A DNA stretch of 64,000 nt from Sphaerotilus montanus (GCF_013410775.1 NZ_JACCFH010000001.1:992001-1056000); one strand, 5' to 3'; shown: positions 1 to 10,473, numbered from the stretch's first letter. Made by a program: numbers and translations. The notes: a model not told the origin generated them from the letters alone.

Positions 1-697
1 GCAGGCTGTCGTGCGTGCCGGTGTCGAGCCAGGCGTAGCCGCGGCCCATGATCTCGACAGTGAGCTGCCCCTGCTGCAGGTAGGCCGCGTTCACGTCGGT
101 GATCTCCAACTCGCCGCGCTGGCTGGGAGTGATGCCCGCCGCGATGTCGCAGACCTGCTCGTCGTAGAAGTACAGGCCCGTGACGGCGTAGTTGCTCTTC
201 GGTGCCTTGGGCTTTTCCTCGATGCTCAGCGCGCGGCGGTGGCTGTCGAAGTCGACCACGCCGTAGCGCTCCGGATCGTGCACGTGGTAGGCGAAGACGC
301 TGGCGCCTTTGGTGCGGGCCGTCGCGCTGTTGAGCAGTTGCTGCAGGTCGTGGCCGTGGAAAATGTTGTCGCCCAGCACCAGCGCGCTCGGCGCACCGCC
401 GACGAACGCGCGGCCGAGGATGAACGCCTGCGCCAGCCCGTCCGGGCTCGGCTGCACGCAGTAGCTCAAGGAAAGGCCCCAGCGGCTGCCGTCACCGAAC
501 AGCGCCTCGAAACGCGGCGTGTCCTGCGGCGTGCTGATGATGAGGATGTCGCGGATCCCGGCGAGCATCAGCGTGCTCAGCGGGTAGTAGATCATCGGCT
601 TGTCATACACCGGCAGCAGCTGCTTGCTGATGGCCAGTGTCGCCGGGTGCAGCCGGGTGCCGGAGCCGCCGGCCAGGATGATGCCTTTGCGTTGCAT
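1..697 (-). CDS. rfbA: Glucose-1-phosphate thymidylyltransferase (partial)
   Basis: Makes dTDP-glucose from glucose-1-phosphate and dTTP, the first step of dTDP-L-rhamnose synthesis in the cytoplasm. The N-terminus reads [18 protein letters not shown], the nucleotide-binding signature of the family. Further on are [18 protein letters not shown] and the [10 protein letters not shown] motif, and FYDEQV and GELEITDVN are also typical of RmlA. About 232 of the usual 290 or so residues are present; the C-terminus lies beyond the left window edge. It is the last visible gene of the manC-rfbB-rfbD-rfbA run, with 15 bp separating it from rfbD. Confidence 0.95.
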   Translation of the reverse strand, partial: MQRKGIILAGGSGTRLHPATLAISKQLLPVYDKPMIYYPLSTLMLAGIRDILIISTPQDTPRFEALFGDGSRWGLSLSYCVQPSPDGLAQAFILGRAFVGGAPSALVLGDNIFHGHDLQQLLNSATARTKGASVFAYHVHDPERYGVVDFDSHRRALSIEEKPKAPKSNYAVTGLYFYDEQVCDIAAGITPSQRGELEITDVNAAYLQQGQLTVEIMGRGYAWLDTGTHDSL

Positions 698-712
698 GGG
701 AACTCCAGTGGA

Positions 713-1615
713 TCAGCCGAGGATTTCGGTGAGCATGCGCTCGACGCCCTGCTGCCACGGCGGCAGGCGCAGCCCGAACGTGGCCTGCAGCTTCGTGGTG
801 GCGAGGCGCGAGTTCAGCGGGCGCTTGGCTGGCGTCGGGAAGGCGGTGGTCGGCACCGGGTCGATCGCCTGCACCTTCAGCTCGCGCCCGAGTCGGCGCG
901 CCTGCTCGACCACGAAGCTGGCGTAGCCGTGCCAGCTCGTCTGGCCACCAGCCACGGCGTGGTAGGTGCCCGAGAGGTCCAGATCCGGTTGCGCCACCGC
1001 GGTGCGCAGCATCTGCGCGGTCAGGTCGGCCAGCAGGTCGGCGCCGGTGGGGGCTCCGATCTGGTCGTCGATGACGGTGAGTCGCTCGCGCTCGGCCGCC
1101 AGCCGCAACATGGTCTTGGCAAAGTTGCCACCGCGCGCCGCGTAGACCCAGCTCGTGCGCAGGATCAGGTGCCGGCAGCCACTGGCGCGGATGGCGTCCT
1201 CGCCTTCGAGCTTGGTCTGCCCGTAGACGCTCAGCGGGCCGGTCGGCGCGTCTTCGCTGCGGGGCTGGTCGCCCGAGCCGTCGAAGACGTAGTCGGTGCT
1301 GTAGTGGACCAGCCACGCACCGGTCTCGGCCGCACAGCGGGCGAGCACAGCCGGCGCGGTGGCGTTGATCGCGCGGGCGAGGTCGGGTTCGCTTTCGGCC
1401 TTGTCCACGGCGGTGTGCGCCGCAGCATTGACGATGATGTCCGGGCGCACCGCCGCCACGGTCTCGGACAGCCGCTCGGGCCGGCTGAAGTCGCCATGCA
1501 GTTCGGTGCTGTCGTGGTCCAGGCCGACGACGTCGCCCAGCGGGGCCAGCGCGCGCTGCAGCTCCCAGCCAACCTGCCCGCCCTTGCCGAGCAGCAGGAT
1601 CTTCAGGCCGCTCAT
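713..1615 (-). CDS. rfbD: dTDP-4-dehydrorhamnose reductase
   Basis: Reduces dTDP-4-dehydro-L-rhamnose to dTDP-L-rhamnose. It is a 300-residue extended SDR. The N-terminus [19 protein letters not shown] carries the GxxGQVG nucleotide-binding motif typical of RmlD, followed by [12 protein letters not shown] and STDYVFDG. The ATG at 1615 is chosen because it overlaps the rfbB stop by 4 bp (ATGA) and fits family length; a longer frame reaching 1681 would add 22 unrelated residues. The epimerase rfbC is not in the visible part of this operon, although a divergent RmlC-like gene lies at 52188. Confidence 0.95.
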   Translation of the reverse strand: MSGLKILLLGKGGQVGWELQRALAPLGDVVGLDHDSTELHGDFSRPERLSETVAAVRPDIIVNAAAHTAVDKAESEPDLARAINATAPAVLARCAAETGAWLVHYSTDYVFDGSGDQPRSEDAPTGPLSVYGQTKLEGEDAIRASGCRHLILRTSWVYAARGGNFAKTMLRLAAERERLTVIDDQIGAPTGADLLADLTAQMLRTAVAQPDLDLSGTYHAVAGGQTSWHGYASFVVEQARRLGRELKVQAIDPVPTTAFPTPAKRPLNSRLATTKLQATFGLRLPPWQQGVERMLTEILG

Positions 1616-2676
1616 GCCCGCGCCCCGTAGTTCTGGTTCACCCAGTCGCGGTAGGCGCCAGTGCGCACCGCGTCGATCCACTGCGTGTTCTCCAGGTACC
1701 AGCGCACCGTCTTGTCGATGCCCGATTCAAACGTCTCCGCTGGCGTCCAGCCGATCTCGCGCTCGATCTTGGTCGGGTCGATCGCGTAGCGGCGGTCATG
1801 ACCGGGGCGGTCAGTGACGAAGGTGATCTGCGCTTCGTACTGCGTGCCGTCCGCCTTCGGCCGCAGCGCGTCGAGCTTGCGGCAGATGACCTGCACCACG
1901 TCGAGGTTCTTGATCTCGTTCTTGCCGCCGACGTTGTAGACCTCGCCCAGCCGGCCCTTGGCCAGCACCTGCCGGATCGCCTCGCAGTGGTCGCGCACGT
2001 ACAGCCAGTCGCGGATGTTCTGCCCATCGCCGTAGACCGGCAGCGGCTTGCCGTCCAGCGCGTTGAGGATCATCAGCGGGATGAGCTTCTCGGGGAAATG
2101 GTACGGGCCGTAGTTGTTCGAGCAGTTGGTGGTCAGCGTCGGCAGGCCGTAGGTGTGGTGGTAAGCGCGCACCAGGTGGTCCGAGCCGGCCTTGCTCGCC
2201 GAATACGGGCTGTTGGGCGCGTAGGGCGTGGTTTCGCTGAACGCCGGGTCGGTCTCGGACAGCGAGCCGTAGACCTCGTCGGTCGAGACGTGCAGGAAGC
2301 GGAACGCCGCCTTGGCCTCCGCCGCCATCGCGCCCCAGTACGACCGCACGGCTTCGAGCAGCTCGAACGTGCCGACCATGTTGGTCTGGATGAACTCGCC
2401 GGGGCCGTGGATGCTGCGGTCGACGTGGCTCTCGGCCGCGAAGTGCAGCACGGCGCGCGGCTGGTGCGTCTGCAGCAACTGGCTGACCAGCGCCCGGTCG
2501 CCGATATCACCCTGCACCAGCGTGCAGCGCCCTGCCCCCACGTGCGCCGCGATCGTCTGCGGGTTGCCCGCGTACGTCAGCTTGTCCAGCACGACGATCG
2601 GTTCTTCGCTGCGCTCGAACCAGTGGTGGACAAAATTTCCGCCGATGAAGCCGGCTGCGCCTGTGATGAGGATCAT
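1612..2676 (-). CDS. rfbB: dTDP-glucose 4,6-dehydratase
   Basis: Converts dTDP-glucose to dTDP-4-keto-6-deoxyglucose, using bound NAD. It has 354 residues, normal for RmlB. The Rossmann motif [13 protein letters not shown] is at the N-terminus, followed by [20 protein letters not shown] and the active-site [15 protein letters not shown]. It is co-transcribed with rfbD (4-bp overlap) and preceded by manC after a 51-bp gap. The keto-sugar product could also feed other deoxysugar enzymes, such as those encoded at 48783-56302, but that link is inference. Confidence 0.96.
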   Translation of the reverse strand: MILITGAAGFIGGNFVHHWFERSEEPIVVLDKLTYAGNPQTIAAHVGAGRCTLVQGDIGDRALVSQLLQTHQPRAVLHFAAESHVDRSIHGPGEFIQTNMVGTFELLEAVRSYWGAMAAEAKAAFRFLHVSTDEVYGSLSETDPAFSETTPYAPNSPYSASKAGSDHLVRAYHHTYGLPTLTTNCSNNYGPYHFPEKLIPLMILNALDGKPLPVYGDGQNIRDWLYVRDHCEAIRQVLAKGRLGEVYNVGGKNEIKNLDVVQVICRKLDALRPKADGTQYEAQITFVTDRPGHDRRYAIDPTKIEREIGWTPAETFESGIDKTVRWYLENTQWIDAVRTGAYRDWVNQNYGARA

Positions 2677-2727
2677 GTGCTGTACATACGGGTGGGTGAC
2701 TCGGATTTTCGCGATTGTGCAGGAGGC

Positions 2728-4191
2728 TCAGTTGCGCCCGTAGGTGTCCTCGTAGCGCACGATGTCATCCTCGCCGAGGTAGGACCCCGACTGCACCTCG
2801 ATGATCTCCAGCGGCACCCGGCCCGGGTTGGCCAGCCGGTGCACCTGCCCCAGCGGGATGTAGGTCGACTGGTTCTCGCTCAGCACCAGCACCTTGTCGC
2901 CGTTGGTGATCTCGGCGGTGCCGGTGACCACGATCCAGTGCTCGGCACGGTGGTAGTGCATCTGCAGGCTCAGGGACGCGCCCGGCTTGACCATGATGCG
3001 CTTGACCTGGAAGCGCGGGCCGCTGTCGATGCTGTCATACCAGCCCCAGGGGCGGTGGACCTTGCGGTGCAGGCTGTGCTCGGTGCGGCCGGCCTTGTCG
3101 AGTTGCGCGACGATCTTCTTCACGTCCTGGCTGCGGCTGCGGTCGGCGACCATCACGGCGTCGGCCGTCTCGATCACCACCACGTCGTCCAGCCCGACCA
3201 CGCTGACCAGCCGGCCCGAGGCGTGGACCAGCGTGTTGTTGCTGTCCTGCGTGATCACGTCACCGACGCTGGCATTGCCGTTCGCATCCTTGCGGGCTAC
3301 TTGCCACACGGCGTCCCATGCGCCCAGGTCGTTCCAACCGGCGCTCAGCGGCACCATGCGGATGTCGAAGTCGCTGCCGGGGCAACGCTCCATCACCGCA
3401 TAGTCCACCGACTCGCTGGGCACCGCGGCAAATTCGGTCTTGCCGGGGCGCACGAAGCTGGCATCGCACTTGCGCGGCGTCCAGGCCGCACGGGTCGCCT
3501 CGGCGATGTCGGGGCGGAAGTTCTCCAGCGCCTGCATCCACACCGAGGCCTTCAGCACGAACATGCCGCTGTTCCAGAAATAGCCGCCTTCGCTCAGGTA
3601 GCGCTGGGCGGTCTCCAGGTTCGGCTTCTCGACGAACTGGGCCACGCGGGCGGCGCCGAGTTCCGGGGTCGTGCGGATGTAGCCGTAGCCGGTTTCGGGC
3701 GCGTCCGGCGTGATGCCGAGGATGGCGATCACCCCTTGCGCGGCCAGCCGCACCGCCTGCTGCAGCGCGGCGGTGTAGGCGGCCGGGTCGGTGACGGTCT
3801 GGTCGGCCGGCGTCACCACCAGCACCGGATCGGCACCGCCTTCGAGCGCCTGCAGCGCGGCCAGCGTCAGCGCGGGCGCCGTGTTGCGGCCCATCGGCTC
3901 CAGCACCACCGCCAGCGGCGTCTGGCGGATCTCGCGCAACTGGTCGAGCACGAGGAAGCGGTGCTCCTCGTTGCCGACGATCAGCGGGGCAGCAATGGCC
4001 AGATCGTCCGCTGCCAGCGCGGACAGGCGCTCTGCGGCTTCCTGGAACAGGCTCTGGTTGCTGTCGCCCAGCACCAGGAACTGCTTGGGATAGCCCGCGC
4101 GCGACAGCGGCCACAGCCGCGTGCCACTGCCTCCGGCCATGATGACGGGTTGAACGGCGACCGGCGAAGATGCGGAAATAGGTTGGCTCAT
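2728..4191 (-). CDS. manC: Mannose-1-phosphate guanylyltransferase / mannose-6-phosphate isomerase
   Basis: Bifunctional GDP-mannose synthesis enzyme of 487 residues (ManC/AlgA/CpsB family). The N-terminal nucleotidyltransferase half shows [20 protein letters not shown] and the FVEKP motif. The C-terminal cupin half shows HRPWGWYDSI, GASLSLQMHYHRAEHWIVV and ENQSTYIPLGQVHRL, the type II phosphomannose isomerase signature. It heads the minus-strand operon that continues into rfbB-rfbD-rfbA. The 268-bp region upstream is shared with divergent rhlE, and I saw no strong promoter in it for manC. The product probably supplies mannose-derived residues for exopolysaccharide or lipopolysaccharide. Confidence 0.95.
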   Translation of the reverse strand: MSQPISASSPVAVQPVIMAGGSGTRLWPLSRAGYPKQFLVLGDSNQSLFQEAAERLSALAADDLAIAAPLIVGNEEHRFLVLDQLREIRQTPLAVVLEPMGRNTAPALTLAALQALEGGADPVLVVTPADQTVTDPAAYTAALQQAVRLAAQGVIAILGITPDAPETGYGYIRTTPELGAARVAQFVEKPNLETAQRYLSEGGYFWNSGMFVLKASVWMQALENFRPDIAEATRAAWTPRKCDASFVRPGKTEFAAVPSESVDYAVMERCPGSDFDIRMVPLSAGWNDLGAWDAVWQVARKDANGNASVGDVITQDSNNTLVHASGRLVSVVGLDDVVVIETADAVMVADRSRSQDVKKIVAQLDKAGRTEHSLHRKVHRPWGWYDSIDSGPRFQVKRIMVKPGASLSLQMHYHRAEHWIVVTGTAEITNGDKVLVLSENQSTYIPLGQVHRLANPGRVPLEIIEVQSGSYLGEDDIVRYEDTYGRN

Positions 4192-4459
4192 GAGATGCCC
4201 GTGTCCCTGATGGTGAGTAGATGCCCTGAATTGTGCAGACCGTCCGGGTCAATTCCTGGTCCGGAGCTGTCCAAGGGACCGCCTGCCGTGCAAAGTTTGT
4301 TCCATATTCAGCCGAGGCCAAGGAAGACCACGCGGCACGTTCTCGCCAGTGCGTGACGCGAGAAACGGACACCGGACTTGACAAGCCAAACCCCGCTTGT
4401 GGTCATTTCACGCCAGAACGACACCCACGCGCAGCATCCGCGGGATAATCGCCGCCGTG

Positions 4460-5926
4460 ATGACGCCCCAACTTGACGCTGCGCCCGATCTGGCCGCACC
4501 CGCCCGCTTCGACACCCTGCCCCTGGACGCCAAGCTCCAGCGCGCCATCGGTGACGCCGGTTACGAGACGATGACCCCCATCCAGGCCAAGGCCATCCCG
4601 ATCGTGCTGGAAGGCCGAGACGTGATGGGTGCGGCCCAGACGGGTACCGGCAAGACGGCGGCCTTTTCGCTGCCGCTGCTGCAGAAGATGCTCAAGCACG
4701 AAAACGCGAGCGCTTCGCCCGCCCGCCACCCGGTGCGCGCACTGGTGCTGGCGCCGACCCGCGAACTGGCCGACCAGGTCGCCGTGAACGTCAAGACCTA
4801 TGCGAAGCACAGCAACCTGCGCGTGGCCTGCGTCTTCGGCGGCATCGACATCGCGCCACAGACCGCCGAACTCAAGCGCGGCGTCGAGGTCCTGATCGCC
4901 ACCCCCGGCCGCCTGCTCGACCACATCCAGCTCAAGAACTGCCAGCTCAACCAGGTCGAGTACGTCGTGCTTGACGAAGCCGACCGCATGCTCGACATCG
5001 GCTTCCTGCCCGACCTGCAGCGCATCCTGAGCTTCCTGCCCAAGACGCGCCAGACGCTGCTGTTCTCGGCCACCTTCTCGCCCGAGATCAAGAAGCTGGC
5101 GCAGAGCTACCTGCAGGACCCCGTACTGGTGGAGGTCGCCCGCCCGAACGCGACCGCCACCAACGTCGAGCAGCGCTTCTACAGCGTCGCCGACGAGGAC
5201 AAGCGCCGCCTGATCGCCCAGATCCTGCGCCAGCGCGACATCCGCCAGGCCATCATCTTCGTCAATTCCAAGCTCGGCGCGGCCCGACTGGCGCGCACGT
5301 TCGAGCGCGACGGCCTGCGCACCGCCGCGCTGCACGGCGACAAGTCGCAGGACGAGCGCCTGAAGTCGCTGGCGGCGTTCAAGGCGGGTGAAGTCGATCT
5401 GCTGGTGGCCACCGACGTGGCCGCCCGTGGCCTGGACATCGCCGACCTGCCTGCCGTCTTCAACTACGACGTGCCCTTCAACGCCGAGGACTACGTCCAC
5501 CGCATCGGCCGCACGGGCCGTGCCGGCGCCTCGGGCATCGCCATCACGCTGGCCACCCGCGACGACGCGCGCCTGGTGGGCGACATCGAGAAGCTGATCA
5601 AGAAGACGATCACGCTGGAGACGGCCGAGCTGGAGAACGATCGGCCGCGCCGCCGCCGCGAGACCGAAGAGGCCCCCGCAGCCCTCAACGAACCGCGCCC
5701 GATGGCGGCCCCGGCGGCTGCACCCGCGCCACGCCCGGTGCGCAGCCGGTCGTCGCAGGATCCGTTCTTCGATCGACCGTACGAGCCGGATCCGAAAGCT
5801 GCGCCGGTCTGGGAAGACTCCCCCGCTCCGGTGAGCCCGTCCGCCGGTGTCAATCCGGTGTCGAATCCCGTTCACAAGCCCAAGCGCCGCATTGCCACCC
5901 TGCTGGGCGGCAAGATGCCCACCTGA
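4460..5926 (+). CDS. rhlE: DEAD-box ATP-dependent RNA helicase, RhlE-like
   Basis: ATP-dependent RNA helicase of 488 residues. Motifs in order: Q motif (YETMTPIQAKAIP), motif I AQTGTGKT, Ia PTRELADQ, II DEAD, III SAT, then DVAARGLDI and VI HRIGRTGRAG. The tail is Pro/Ala-rich and basic, ending KPKRRIATLLGGK, typical of RhlE proteins involved in ribosome or RNA metabolism. The ATG at 4460 is preferred because the upstream in-frame extension (from 4397) looks non-coding. A GATAAT hexamer at 4444-4449 lies only 10 bp before the ATG, which could mean a very short leader; this is tentative. Confidence 0.93.
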   Translation: MTPQLDAAPDLAAPARFDTLPLDAKLQRAIGDAGYETMTPIQAKAIPIVLEGRDVMGAAQTGTGKTAAFSLPLLQKMLKHENASASPARHPVRALVLAPTRELADQVAVNVKTYAKHSNLRVACVFGGIDIAPQTAELKRGVEVLIATPGRLLDHIQLKNCQLNQVEYVVLDEADRMLDIGFLPDLQRILSFLPKTRQTLLFSATFSPEIKKLAQSYLQDPVLVEVARPNATATNVEQRFYSVADEDKRRLIAQILRQRDIRQAIIFVNSKLGAARLARTFERDGLRTAALHGDKSQDERLKSLAAFKAGEVDLLVATDVAARGLDIADLPAVFNYDVPFNAEDYVHRIGRTGRAGASGIAITLATRDDARLVGDIEKLIKKTITLETAELENDRPRRRRETEEAPAALNEPRPMAAPAAAPAPRPVRSRSSQDPFFDRPYEPDPKAAPVWEDSPAPVSPSAGVNPVSNPVHKPKRRIATLLGGKMPT

Positions 5927-5951
5927 ATCCGGGCCGGAAGCCGGGATCGCG

Positions 5952-6722
5952 TCAGGCCAGGAACGCGAACACCGCCGGCACGTCGGACGGCAAGGCTGGC
6001 GGTGCGGCGCGCCATTTCGCCACGCGCTGGGTGCGGGTACTGCCGCCCTCCAGGGTCAGGCCGCAACTGATGCTCAGCCACGTGTCCGGGTGCAGGCTCG
6101 CCAGCAAGGCCTGCGCCATGGCGGCGTTGCGGTAGGGCGTCTCGATCAGCAACTGGGTCTGCTGCCAGCGGCGCGAGTGGGCCTCCAGCTCGCGCAGGCG
6201 CTGGGTGCGGGCTGTGGCATCGGTCGGCAGGTAGCCGACAAAGGCGAAGCTCTGCCCATTGAGCCCGCTGGCCGCCACCGCCAGGATCAGCGAACTCGGC
6301 CCCGACAGCGGCATCACCGTCACACCCTGCGCGTGGGCGACCCGCACCAGTTCAGCACCGGGATCGGCCACGGCCGGCAACCCCGCTTCGGACACCAGCC
6401 CCACATCGTGCCCCTCCATCGCGGGCGCGAGCAGCCCAGCCCAATCCGGCGCCGGAGCGCGCGCATCCGGTTTGCCCTTGGGCGGGCGCGGCAGTTCGCG
6501 GATCGACAGCGCCTGCAGCGGCTGCGCCAGCGGCACCACCGCATCGACCCGCTTGAGGAGTGCGCGTGCGCTGCGGGCGTTCTCGGCGACCCAGTGCGTC
6601 AGGCCGGCCGCGACGCGAATGGCGCCCAGCGGGAGCACCTCCTGCAAGTCGGGCAGCGGCTTGCCATCCGCCACGGTCCCCAGATCCAGCGTGTTGGGCA
6701 TCAGCCAGAGACGCCCCTTCAT
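5952..6722 (-). CDS. SAM-dependent methyltransferase, tetrapyrrole-methylase/RsmI-like family
   Basis: A 256-residue protein beginning MKGRLWLMPNTLDLG, with the VSEAGLPAVADPGAELVR and PLSGPSSLILAVAASGLNG motifs of the RsmI/CbiF-type methylase fold. These motifs match the rRNA 2'-O-methyltransferase RsmI superfamily, but it is a distinct, shorter paralogue family of unproven substrate. The ATG at 6722 overlaps the stop of maf by 4 bp, so the two are translationally coupled. In related bacteria this gene also travels with maf beside yceD-rpmF. It converges on rhlE with a 25-bp gap. Confidence 0.85.
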   Translation of the reverse strand: MKGRLWLMPNTLDLGTVADGKPLPDLQEVLPLGAIRVAAGLTHWVAENARSARALLKRVDAVVPLAQPLQALSIRELPRPPKGKPDARAPAPDWAGLLAPAMEGHDVGLVSEAGLPAVADPGAELVRVAHAQGVTVMPLSGPSSLILAVAASGLNGQSFAFVGYLPTDATARTQRLRELEAHSRRWQQTQLLIETPYRNAAMAQALLASLHPDTWLSISCGLTLEGGSTRTQRVAKWRAAPPALPSDVPAVFAFLA

Positions 6723-7366
6723 GCCGCACCCCCGTGTCCGGCGTGGACCGCCAGCGTGTCCAGCCCCGCCTGCCGCAGCAGCGCCGACGTGACGATCAGC
6801 GGCAGGCCGATCAGCGCGGTCGGATCGTCGGACTCGATCGCGTCGAGCAGCGTGATGCCCAGCGTCTCGCACTTGGCGCTGCCGGCGCAGTCGTAGGGCT
6901 GCTCCAGGCGCAGGTAGGTCTCGATCTCCACATCGCTCAGCGCCCGGAAGCGCACGGTCACCGGCACGCGCCGCACCGCCTCGAACGCCGTGTCGTGCCG
7001 CAACACGGCCACCGCCGTGTGGAAGACCACCGCGCGGCCGCGCATCGCCCGCAGCTGCGCCACCGCGTTGGCATGGTCGCCGGGTTTGCCCATGGGAACA
7101 CCATCGAGTTCGGCCACCTGGTCGGAGCCGATCACGACCGCGTGCGGCCGCTGCGCCGACACGGCACGCGCCTTGGCCAGCGCGAGCCGCTCGCTCAGCG
7201 CGGCAGGCGACTCGCCGGGCCAGGGAGATTCGTCGACATCGGGGGACACCACGTCGAACGGCAGGCGCAGCCGCGCCAGCAACTCGCGCCGGTAGGCGGA
7301 GGTAGACGCCAGCACCAGCGCCAGGGGCTGCAGCGGCACGAAAGCAGGGGAGGAGGAAGGGGCCAT
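6719..7366 (-). CDS. maf: Maf-family nucleotide pyrophosphatase (YceF-type)
   Basis: Maf/YceF proteins hydrolyse non-canonical or modified nucleoside triphosphates; the YceF branch prefers m7GTP. The 215-residue protein starts with low-complexity MAPSSSP and then has the signature LVLASTSAYRRELLARL, a conserved SPDVDES, the catalytic region VIGSDQVAELDG and GKPGDHANAVAQL. The E. coli order is the same: yceF lies divergent from yceD-rpmF-plsX, which supports the YceF assignment. The downstream methyltransferase overlaps by 4 bp. Confidence 0.9.
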   Translation of the reverse strand: MAPSSSPAFVPLQPLALVLASTSAYRRELLARLRLPFDVVSPDVDESPWPGESPAALSERLALAKARAVSAQRPHAVVIGSDQVAELDGVPMGKPGDHANAVAQLRAMRGRAVVFHTAVAVLRHDTAFEAVRRVPVTVRFRALSDVEIETYLRLEQPYDCAGSAKCETLGITLLDAIESDDPTALIGLPLIVTSALLRQAGLDTLAVHAGHGGAA

Positions 7367-7412
7367 GCCGGCATTGTTCCACCACCCCGGCGGCACCCGT
7401 ACACTGCGCGCC

Positions 7413-8009
7413 ATGAAAGCGCGTGAAATCCATCCCCGCCGCCTCGACGTGCGGCCCTTCGCCGAGACAGGCGAGCCGATCGACGGCAGCACCCCGCTCG
7501 GGGACTTCGAGCGCCTGCTCCATCTGCGCCACACGGACGCCGCCGTCGACACCGCCGCGCCGGTGCGCTGGTCGGCACAGGGCGAATTGCGCTCCCAGCG
7601 CAGCGGACCGCCCGAGGTGTGGCTGTACCTGACAGGATCGACCGCCTTGTCGCAGCAGTGCCAGCGCTGCCTGGAAACGGTCGAGGTCCCCCTGGCGTTC
7701 GAGCGCTGGTTCCAGTTTGTCGACAACGAACGCCAGGCCGCCGAACTCGATGCGGAGTCCGAGGACGACGTGCTGGTCATCAGCCGCCAGTTCGACCTGC
7801 TGGAACTGGTCGAGGACGAACTGCTGCTCGTCGCACCGATCGTGCCACGGCACGAGGTCTGCCCGACGCCCGTGGTGCTGTCGGTCGGCGACTGGTCCGA
7901 CGCGCCTGCAGACGAGACGTCCGAGGCATCCGCGGAGCCCTCCACCACAGACAAGCCGAACCCGTTCGCGGTGCTGGCCTCCCTGCGCAAGACCCCGGCG
8001 AAAGACTGA
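7413..8009 (+). CDS. yceD: YceD/DUF177 large-subunit rRNA accumulation protein
   Basis: YceD-family protein of 198 residues, linked in other bacteria to 23S rRNA accumulation and usually encoded just before rpmF. It shows the CQRCLETVEVPL pair of cysteines and the acidic stretch DAESEDDVLVISRQFDLLELVEDELLL that mark DUF177. The ATG at 7413 is chosen over the in-frame upstream codon at 7365, because the latter overlaps the start of divergent maf and gives an unrelated extension. The C-terminus is acidic and Ser/Thr-rich. Confidence 0.9.
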   Translation: MKAREIHPRRLDVRPFAETGEPIDGSTPLGDFERLLHLRHTDAAVDTAAPVRWSAQGELRSQRSGPPEVWLYLTGSTALSQQCQRCLETVEVPLAFERWFQFVDNERQAAELDAESEDDVLVISRQFDLLELVEDELLLVAPIVPRHEVCPTPVVLSVGDWSDAPADETSEASAEPSTTDKPNPFAVLASLRKTPAKD

Positions 8010-8058
8010 CCTGTCGGCGTGAATGCAACAGCGTCCCGCCGATGCGTCCAGTGCGTCT

Positions 8059-8088
8059 TTGGACCGATGTCCCGGGTAGTGCTACAAT
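8059..8088 (+). promoter_or_regulatory. Sigma-70-type promoter for rpmF
   Basis: TTGGAC (8059-8064) and TACAAT (8083-8088) are separated by 18 bp. This is close to the sigma-70 consensus and lies 46 bp before the rpmF start. It would drive rpmF and probably plsX and the fab genes separately from yceD. Confidence 0.7.
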
Positions 8089-8133
8089 CGAAAGCTTTTC
8101 CAATCGGAAAACCCAGGATCCCAGGAGTAAGCC

Positions 8134-8316
8134 ATGGCTGTCCAGCAAAACAAGAAGTCGCCTTCCAAGCGCGGTATGCACCGCTCGCACAACGCCCTGA
8201 ACACCCCGGGCACCGCGATCGAGTCCACCACCGGTGAAGTGCATCTGCGCCACCACATCAGCCCGACCGGCTTCTACCGCGGTCGCAAGGTGTTCAAGAC
8301 CAAGGCCGACGCCTGA
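8134..8316 (+). CDS. rpmF: 50S ribosomal protein L32
   Basis: A 60-residue ribosomal protein beginning [19 protein letters not shown], the standard bL32 N-terminus. The middle reads [15 protein letters not shown]. The zinc-binding cysteines found in some L32 proteins are absent, as in many proteobacteria. An AGGAGTAAGCC stretch just before the ATG is a strong ribosome-binding site. It lies between yceD and plsX, the conserved position. Confidence 0.98.
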   Translation: MAVQQNKKSPSKRGMHRSHNALNTPGTAIESTTGEVHLRHHISPTGFYRGRKVFKTKADA

Positions 8317-8377
8317 GTCATCCCAGCCTCAGGGCCCCGCGATCGCCTGCGGGTATTGACACCGAGTCTGACCAGTC

Positions 8378-9484
8378 TTGAACGCCACTACCCCTCTTTC
8401 GCGCACGGTCCGGTTGTCGGTGGATTGCATGGGCGGAGACCACGGTCCCTCCGTGACGTTGCCCGCCTGCCGCTCCTTCCTTGATCAGCATCCGCAGGCT
8501 GAGCTGATTCTCGTCGGCAAGGCCGAGGCACTTGCGCCCGCTGCTGGCTGGGCGCGCTGCCGCCTGGTCGAGGCGAGCGAGGTGGTCGAGATGGACGATC
8601 CTGTCGAGATTGCACTTCGCAAGAAGCGTGACTCCTCGATGCGGGTGGCCATCCAGCAGGTCAAGCGCAATGCCGAAGGTGTCTCGGAGGCAGATGCCTG
8701 CGTGTCTGCCGGCAACACCGGCGCGCTGATGGCGGTCGCCCGCTATCTGCTGAAGACACTCGAAGGCATCGACCGGCCCGCCATCGCGAGCGTGATGCCC
8801 AACCAGCATGGCCACTACACGACCATGCTCGATCTGGGCGCCAATGTCGATTGCAGTGCGGAGCACCTGCTGCAGTTTGCGGTGATGGGCAGCGCCCTGG
8901 TGTCGGCGGTCGATGGCAAGGAGCAGCCCACGGTCGGTCTCCTGAACATCGGCGAGGAAGTCATCAAGGGCAGCGAGACGATCAAGCGCGCAGGCGAGCT
9001 GCTGCGCGCGGCTTCGCTCGCCGGTCACCTGAACTTCCACGGCAACGTCGAAGGCAACGACATCTTCAAGGGCACCACCGACCTCGTGGTGTGCGACGGA
9101 TTTGTCGGCAATGTGGCACTGAAGACCGCCGAAGGTCTGGCCGGAATGATCACCAGCTTCCTCAAGCAGGAGTTCACCCGCACGCCGCTGACGAAGCTGG
9201 TCGCGATGCTGGCCATGCCGACGCTCAAGCGCTTCTCGCGCCGCCTCGACCACCGCCGATTCAACGGTGCGGCCCTGCTCGGGCTGCGCGGTCTCGTGTT
9301 CAAGAGCCACGGCTCAGCCGATGCGCTGGCCTTCGAGAACGCGCTGAACCGGGCGTATGATGCCGCCCGAAATCGACTGCTGGACCGCGTGCACGACCGG
9401 ATCCTCGAGACGCTGCAGGCCCTCCCAGGTGCGGGCCAGTCCGCCGCTCAACCCGAGGCGCCAGCGGCACGCCACGCCGCATGA
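8378..9484 (+). CDS. plsX: Phosphate acyltransferase PlsX
   Basis: Converts acyl-ACP to acyl-phosphate for phospholipid synthesis. It has 368 residues with the hallmark [16 protein letters not shown] near the N-terminus, [14 protein letters not shown], and [13 protein letters not shown]. The proposed start is TTG at 8378, since no ATG or GTG precedes the conserved MGGDHG motif at a sensible distance. A second TTG a few codons inside is possible. No strong ribosome-binding site precedes it, which may mean modest translation. The gene overlaps fabH by 4 bp (ATGA). Confidence 0.94.
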   Translation: MNATTPLSRTVRLSVDCMGGDHGPSVTLPACRSFLDQHPQAELILVGKAEALAPAAGWARCRLVEASEVVEMDDPVEIALRKKRDSSMRVAIQQVKRNAEGVSEADACVSAGNTGALMAVARYLLKTLEGIDRPAIASVMPNQHGHYTTMLDLGANVDCSAEHLLQFAVMGSALVSAVDGKEQPTVGLLNIGEEVIKGSETIKRAGELLRAASLAGHLNFHGNVEGNDIFKGTTDLVVCDGFVGNVALKTAEGLAGMITSFLKQEFTRTPLTKLVAMLAMPTLKRFSRRLDHRRFNGAALLGLRGLVFKSHGSADALAFENALNRAYDAARNRLLDRVHDRILETLQALPGAGQSAAQPEAPAARHAA

Positions 9485-10473
9485 CCACCACCACACCCCG
9501 TTTCTCGCGCATCGCAGGCACCGGCAGTGCCCTGCCCCCGCGCCGCCTGACCAATGCCGACCTCGTCGCCGAACTGGCTGCGCAGGGCATCGAGTCCTCG
9601 GACGACTGGATCGTCGAGCGCACCGGCATCCGCGCCCGGCATTTCGTCGGCGCAGACCAGAACGCCAGTGACCTGGCCGTCGAGGCAGGCCGCCACGCCA
9701 TCGAGGCCGCGGGGCTGAGCGGTGCCGACATCGGCCTGATCATCGTCGCGACCTCGACGCCGGACATGGTGTTCCCGTCCACCGCGACCATCGTGCAGCG
9801 CAAGCTCGGCATCGTGCACGGCTGCCCCGCATTCGACGTGCAGGCCGTCTGCTCGGGCTTTGTCTACGCGCTGACCGTGGCCGACGCGATGATCCGCACC
9901 GGCACCGCCCGCCACGCGCTGGTGATCGGCGCCGAGGTGTTCTCGCGCATCCTCGATTTCAAGGACCGCACGACCTGCGTGCTGTTCGGTGACGGCGCCG
10001 GCGCCGTGGTGCTGTCGGGCAGCGACACGCCGGGCATCCTGGCCACCGATCTGAACGCCGACGGACGCCATCTGGACATCCTGTGCGTGCCGGGCACCGT
10101 CTCGGGCGGGCAGATCCTGGGCGATCCGCTGCTCAAGATGGACGGGCAGGCCGTGTTCAAGCTGGCGGTCGGCGTGCTGGAGAAGACCGCCCGCGCCAGC
10201 CTCGCCAAGGCCGACCGCCAGGACAGCGACATCGACTGGCTGATCCCGCACCAGGCCAACATCCGCATCATGCAGAGCACGGCGAAGAAGCTGAAGCTGC
10301 CGCTGGAGAAGGTGATCGTCACCGTCGACCAGCACGGCAACACCTCCGCCGCCTCGATCCCGCTGGCGCTCGACACCGGCGTGCGCAGTGGCCGCATCCA
10401 GCGCGGCCAGACGCTGCTGCTCGAAGGGGTCGGCGGCGGATTCACCTGGGGCTCGGTGCTGGTGGACTACTGA
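9481..10473 (+). CDS. fabH: 3-oxoacyl-ACP synthase III (KAS III)
   Basis: Starts fatty-acid synthesis by condensing acetyl-CoA with malonyl-ACP. It has 330 residues. The catalytic triad is visible: Cys124 in QAVCSGF, His257 in PHQAN and Asn287 in HGNTSAAS. The C-terminal [13 protein letters not shown] is also typical. Its ATG lies within the plsX stop overlap, implying coupled translation. Confidence 0.97.
   Translation: MTTTTPRFSRIAGTGSALPPRRLTNADLVAELAAQGIESSDDWIVERTGIRARHFVGADQNASDLAVEAGRHAIEAAGLSGADIGLIIVATSTPDMVFPSTATIVQRKLGIVHGCPAFDVQAVCSGFVYALTVADAMIRTGTARHALVIGAEVFSRILDFKDRTTCVLFGDGAGAVVLSGSDTPGILATDLNADGRHLDILCVPGTVSGGQILGDPLLKMDGQAVFKLAVGVLEKTARASLAKADRQDSDIDWLIPHQANIRIMQSTAKKLKLPLEKVIVTVDQHGNTSAASIPLALDTGVRSGRIQRGQTLLLEGVGGGFTWGSVLVDY

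Noticed and set aside
1-4191. The nucleotide-sugar genes as part of a complete O-antigen cluster
   Set aside because: Only precursor enzymes are visible; no flippase, polymerase or transferase is present before the window edge, so nothing more can be claimed.
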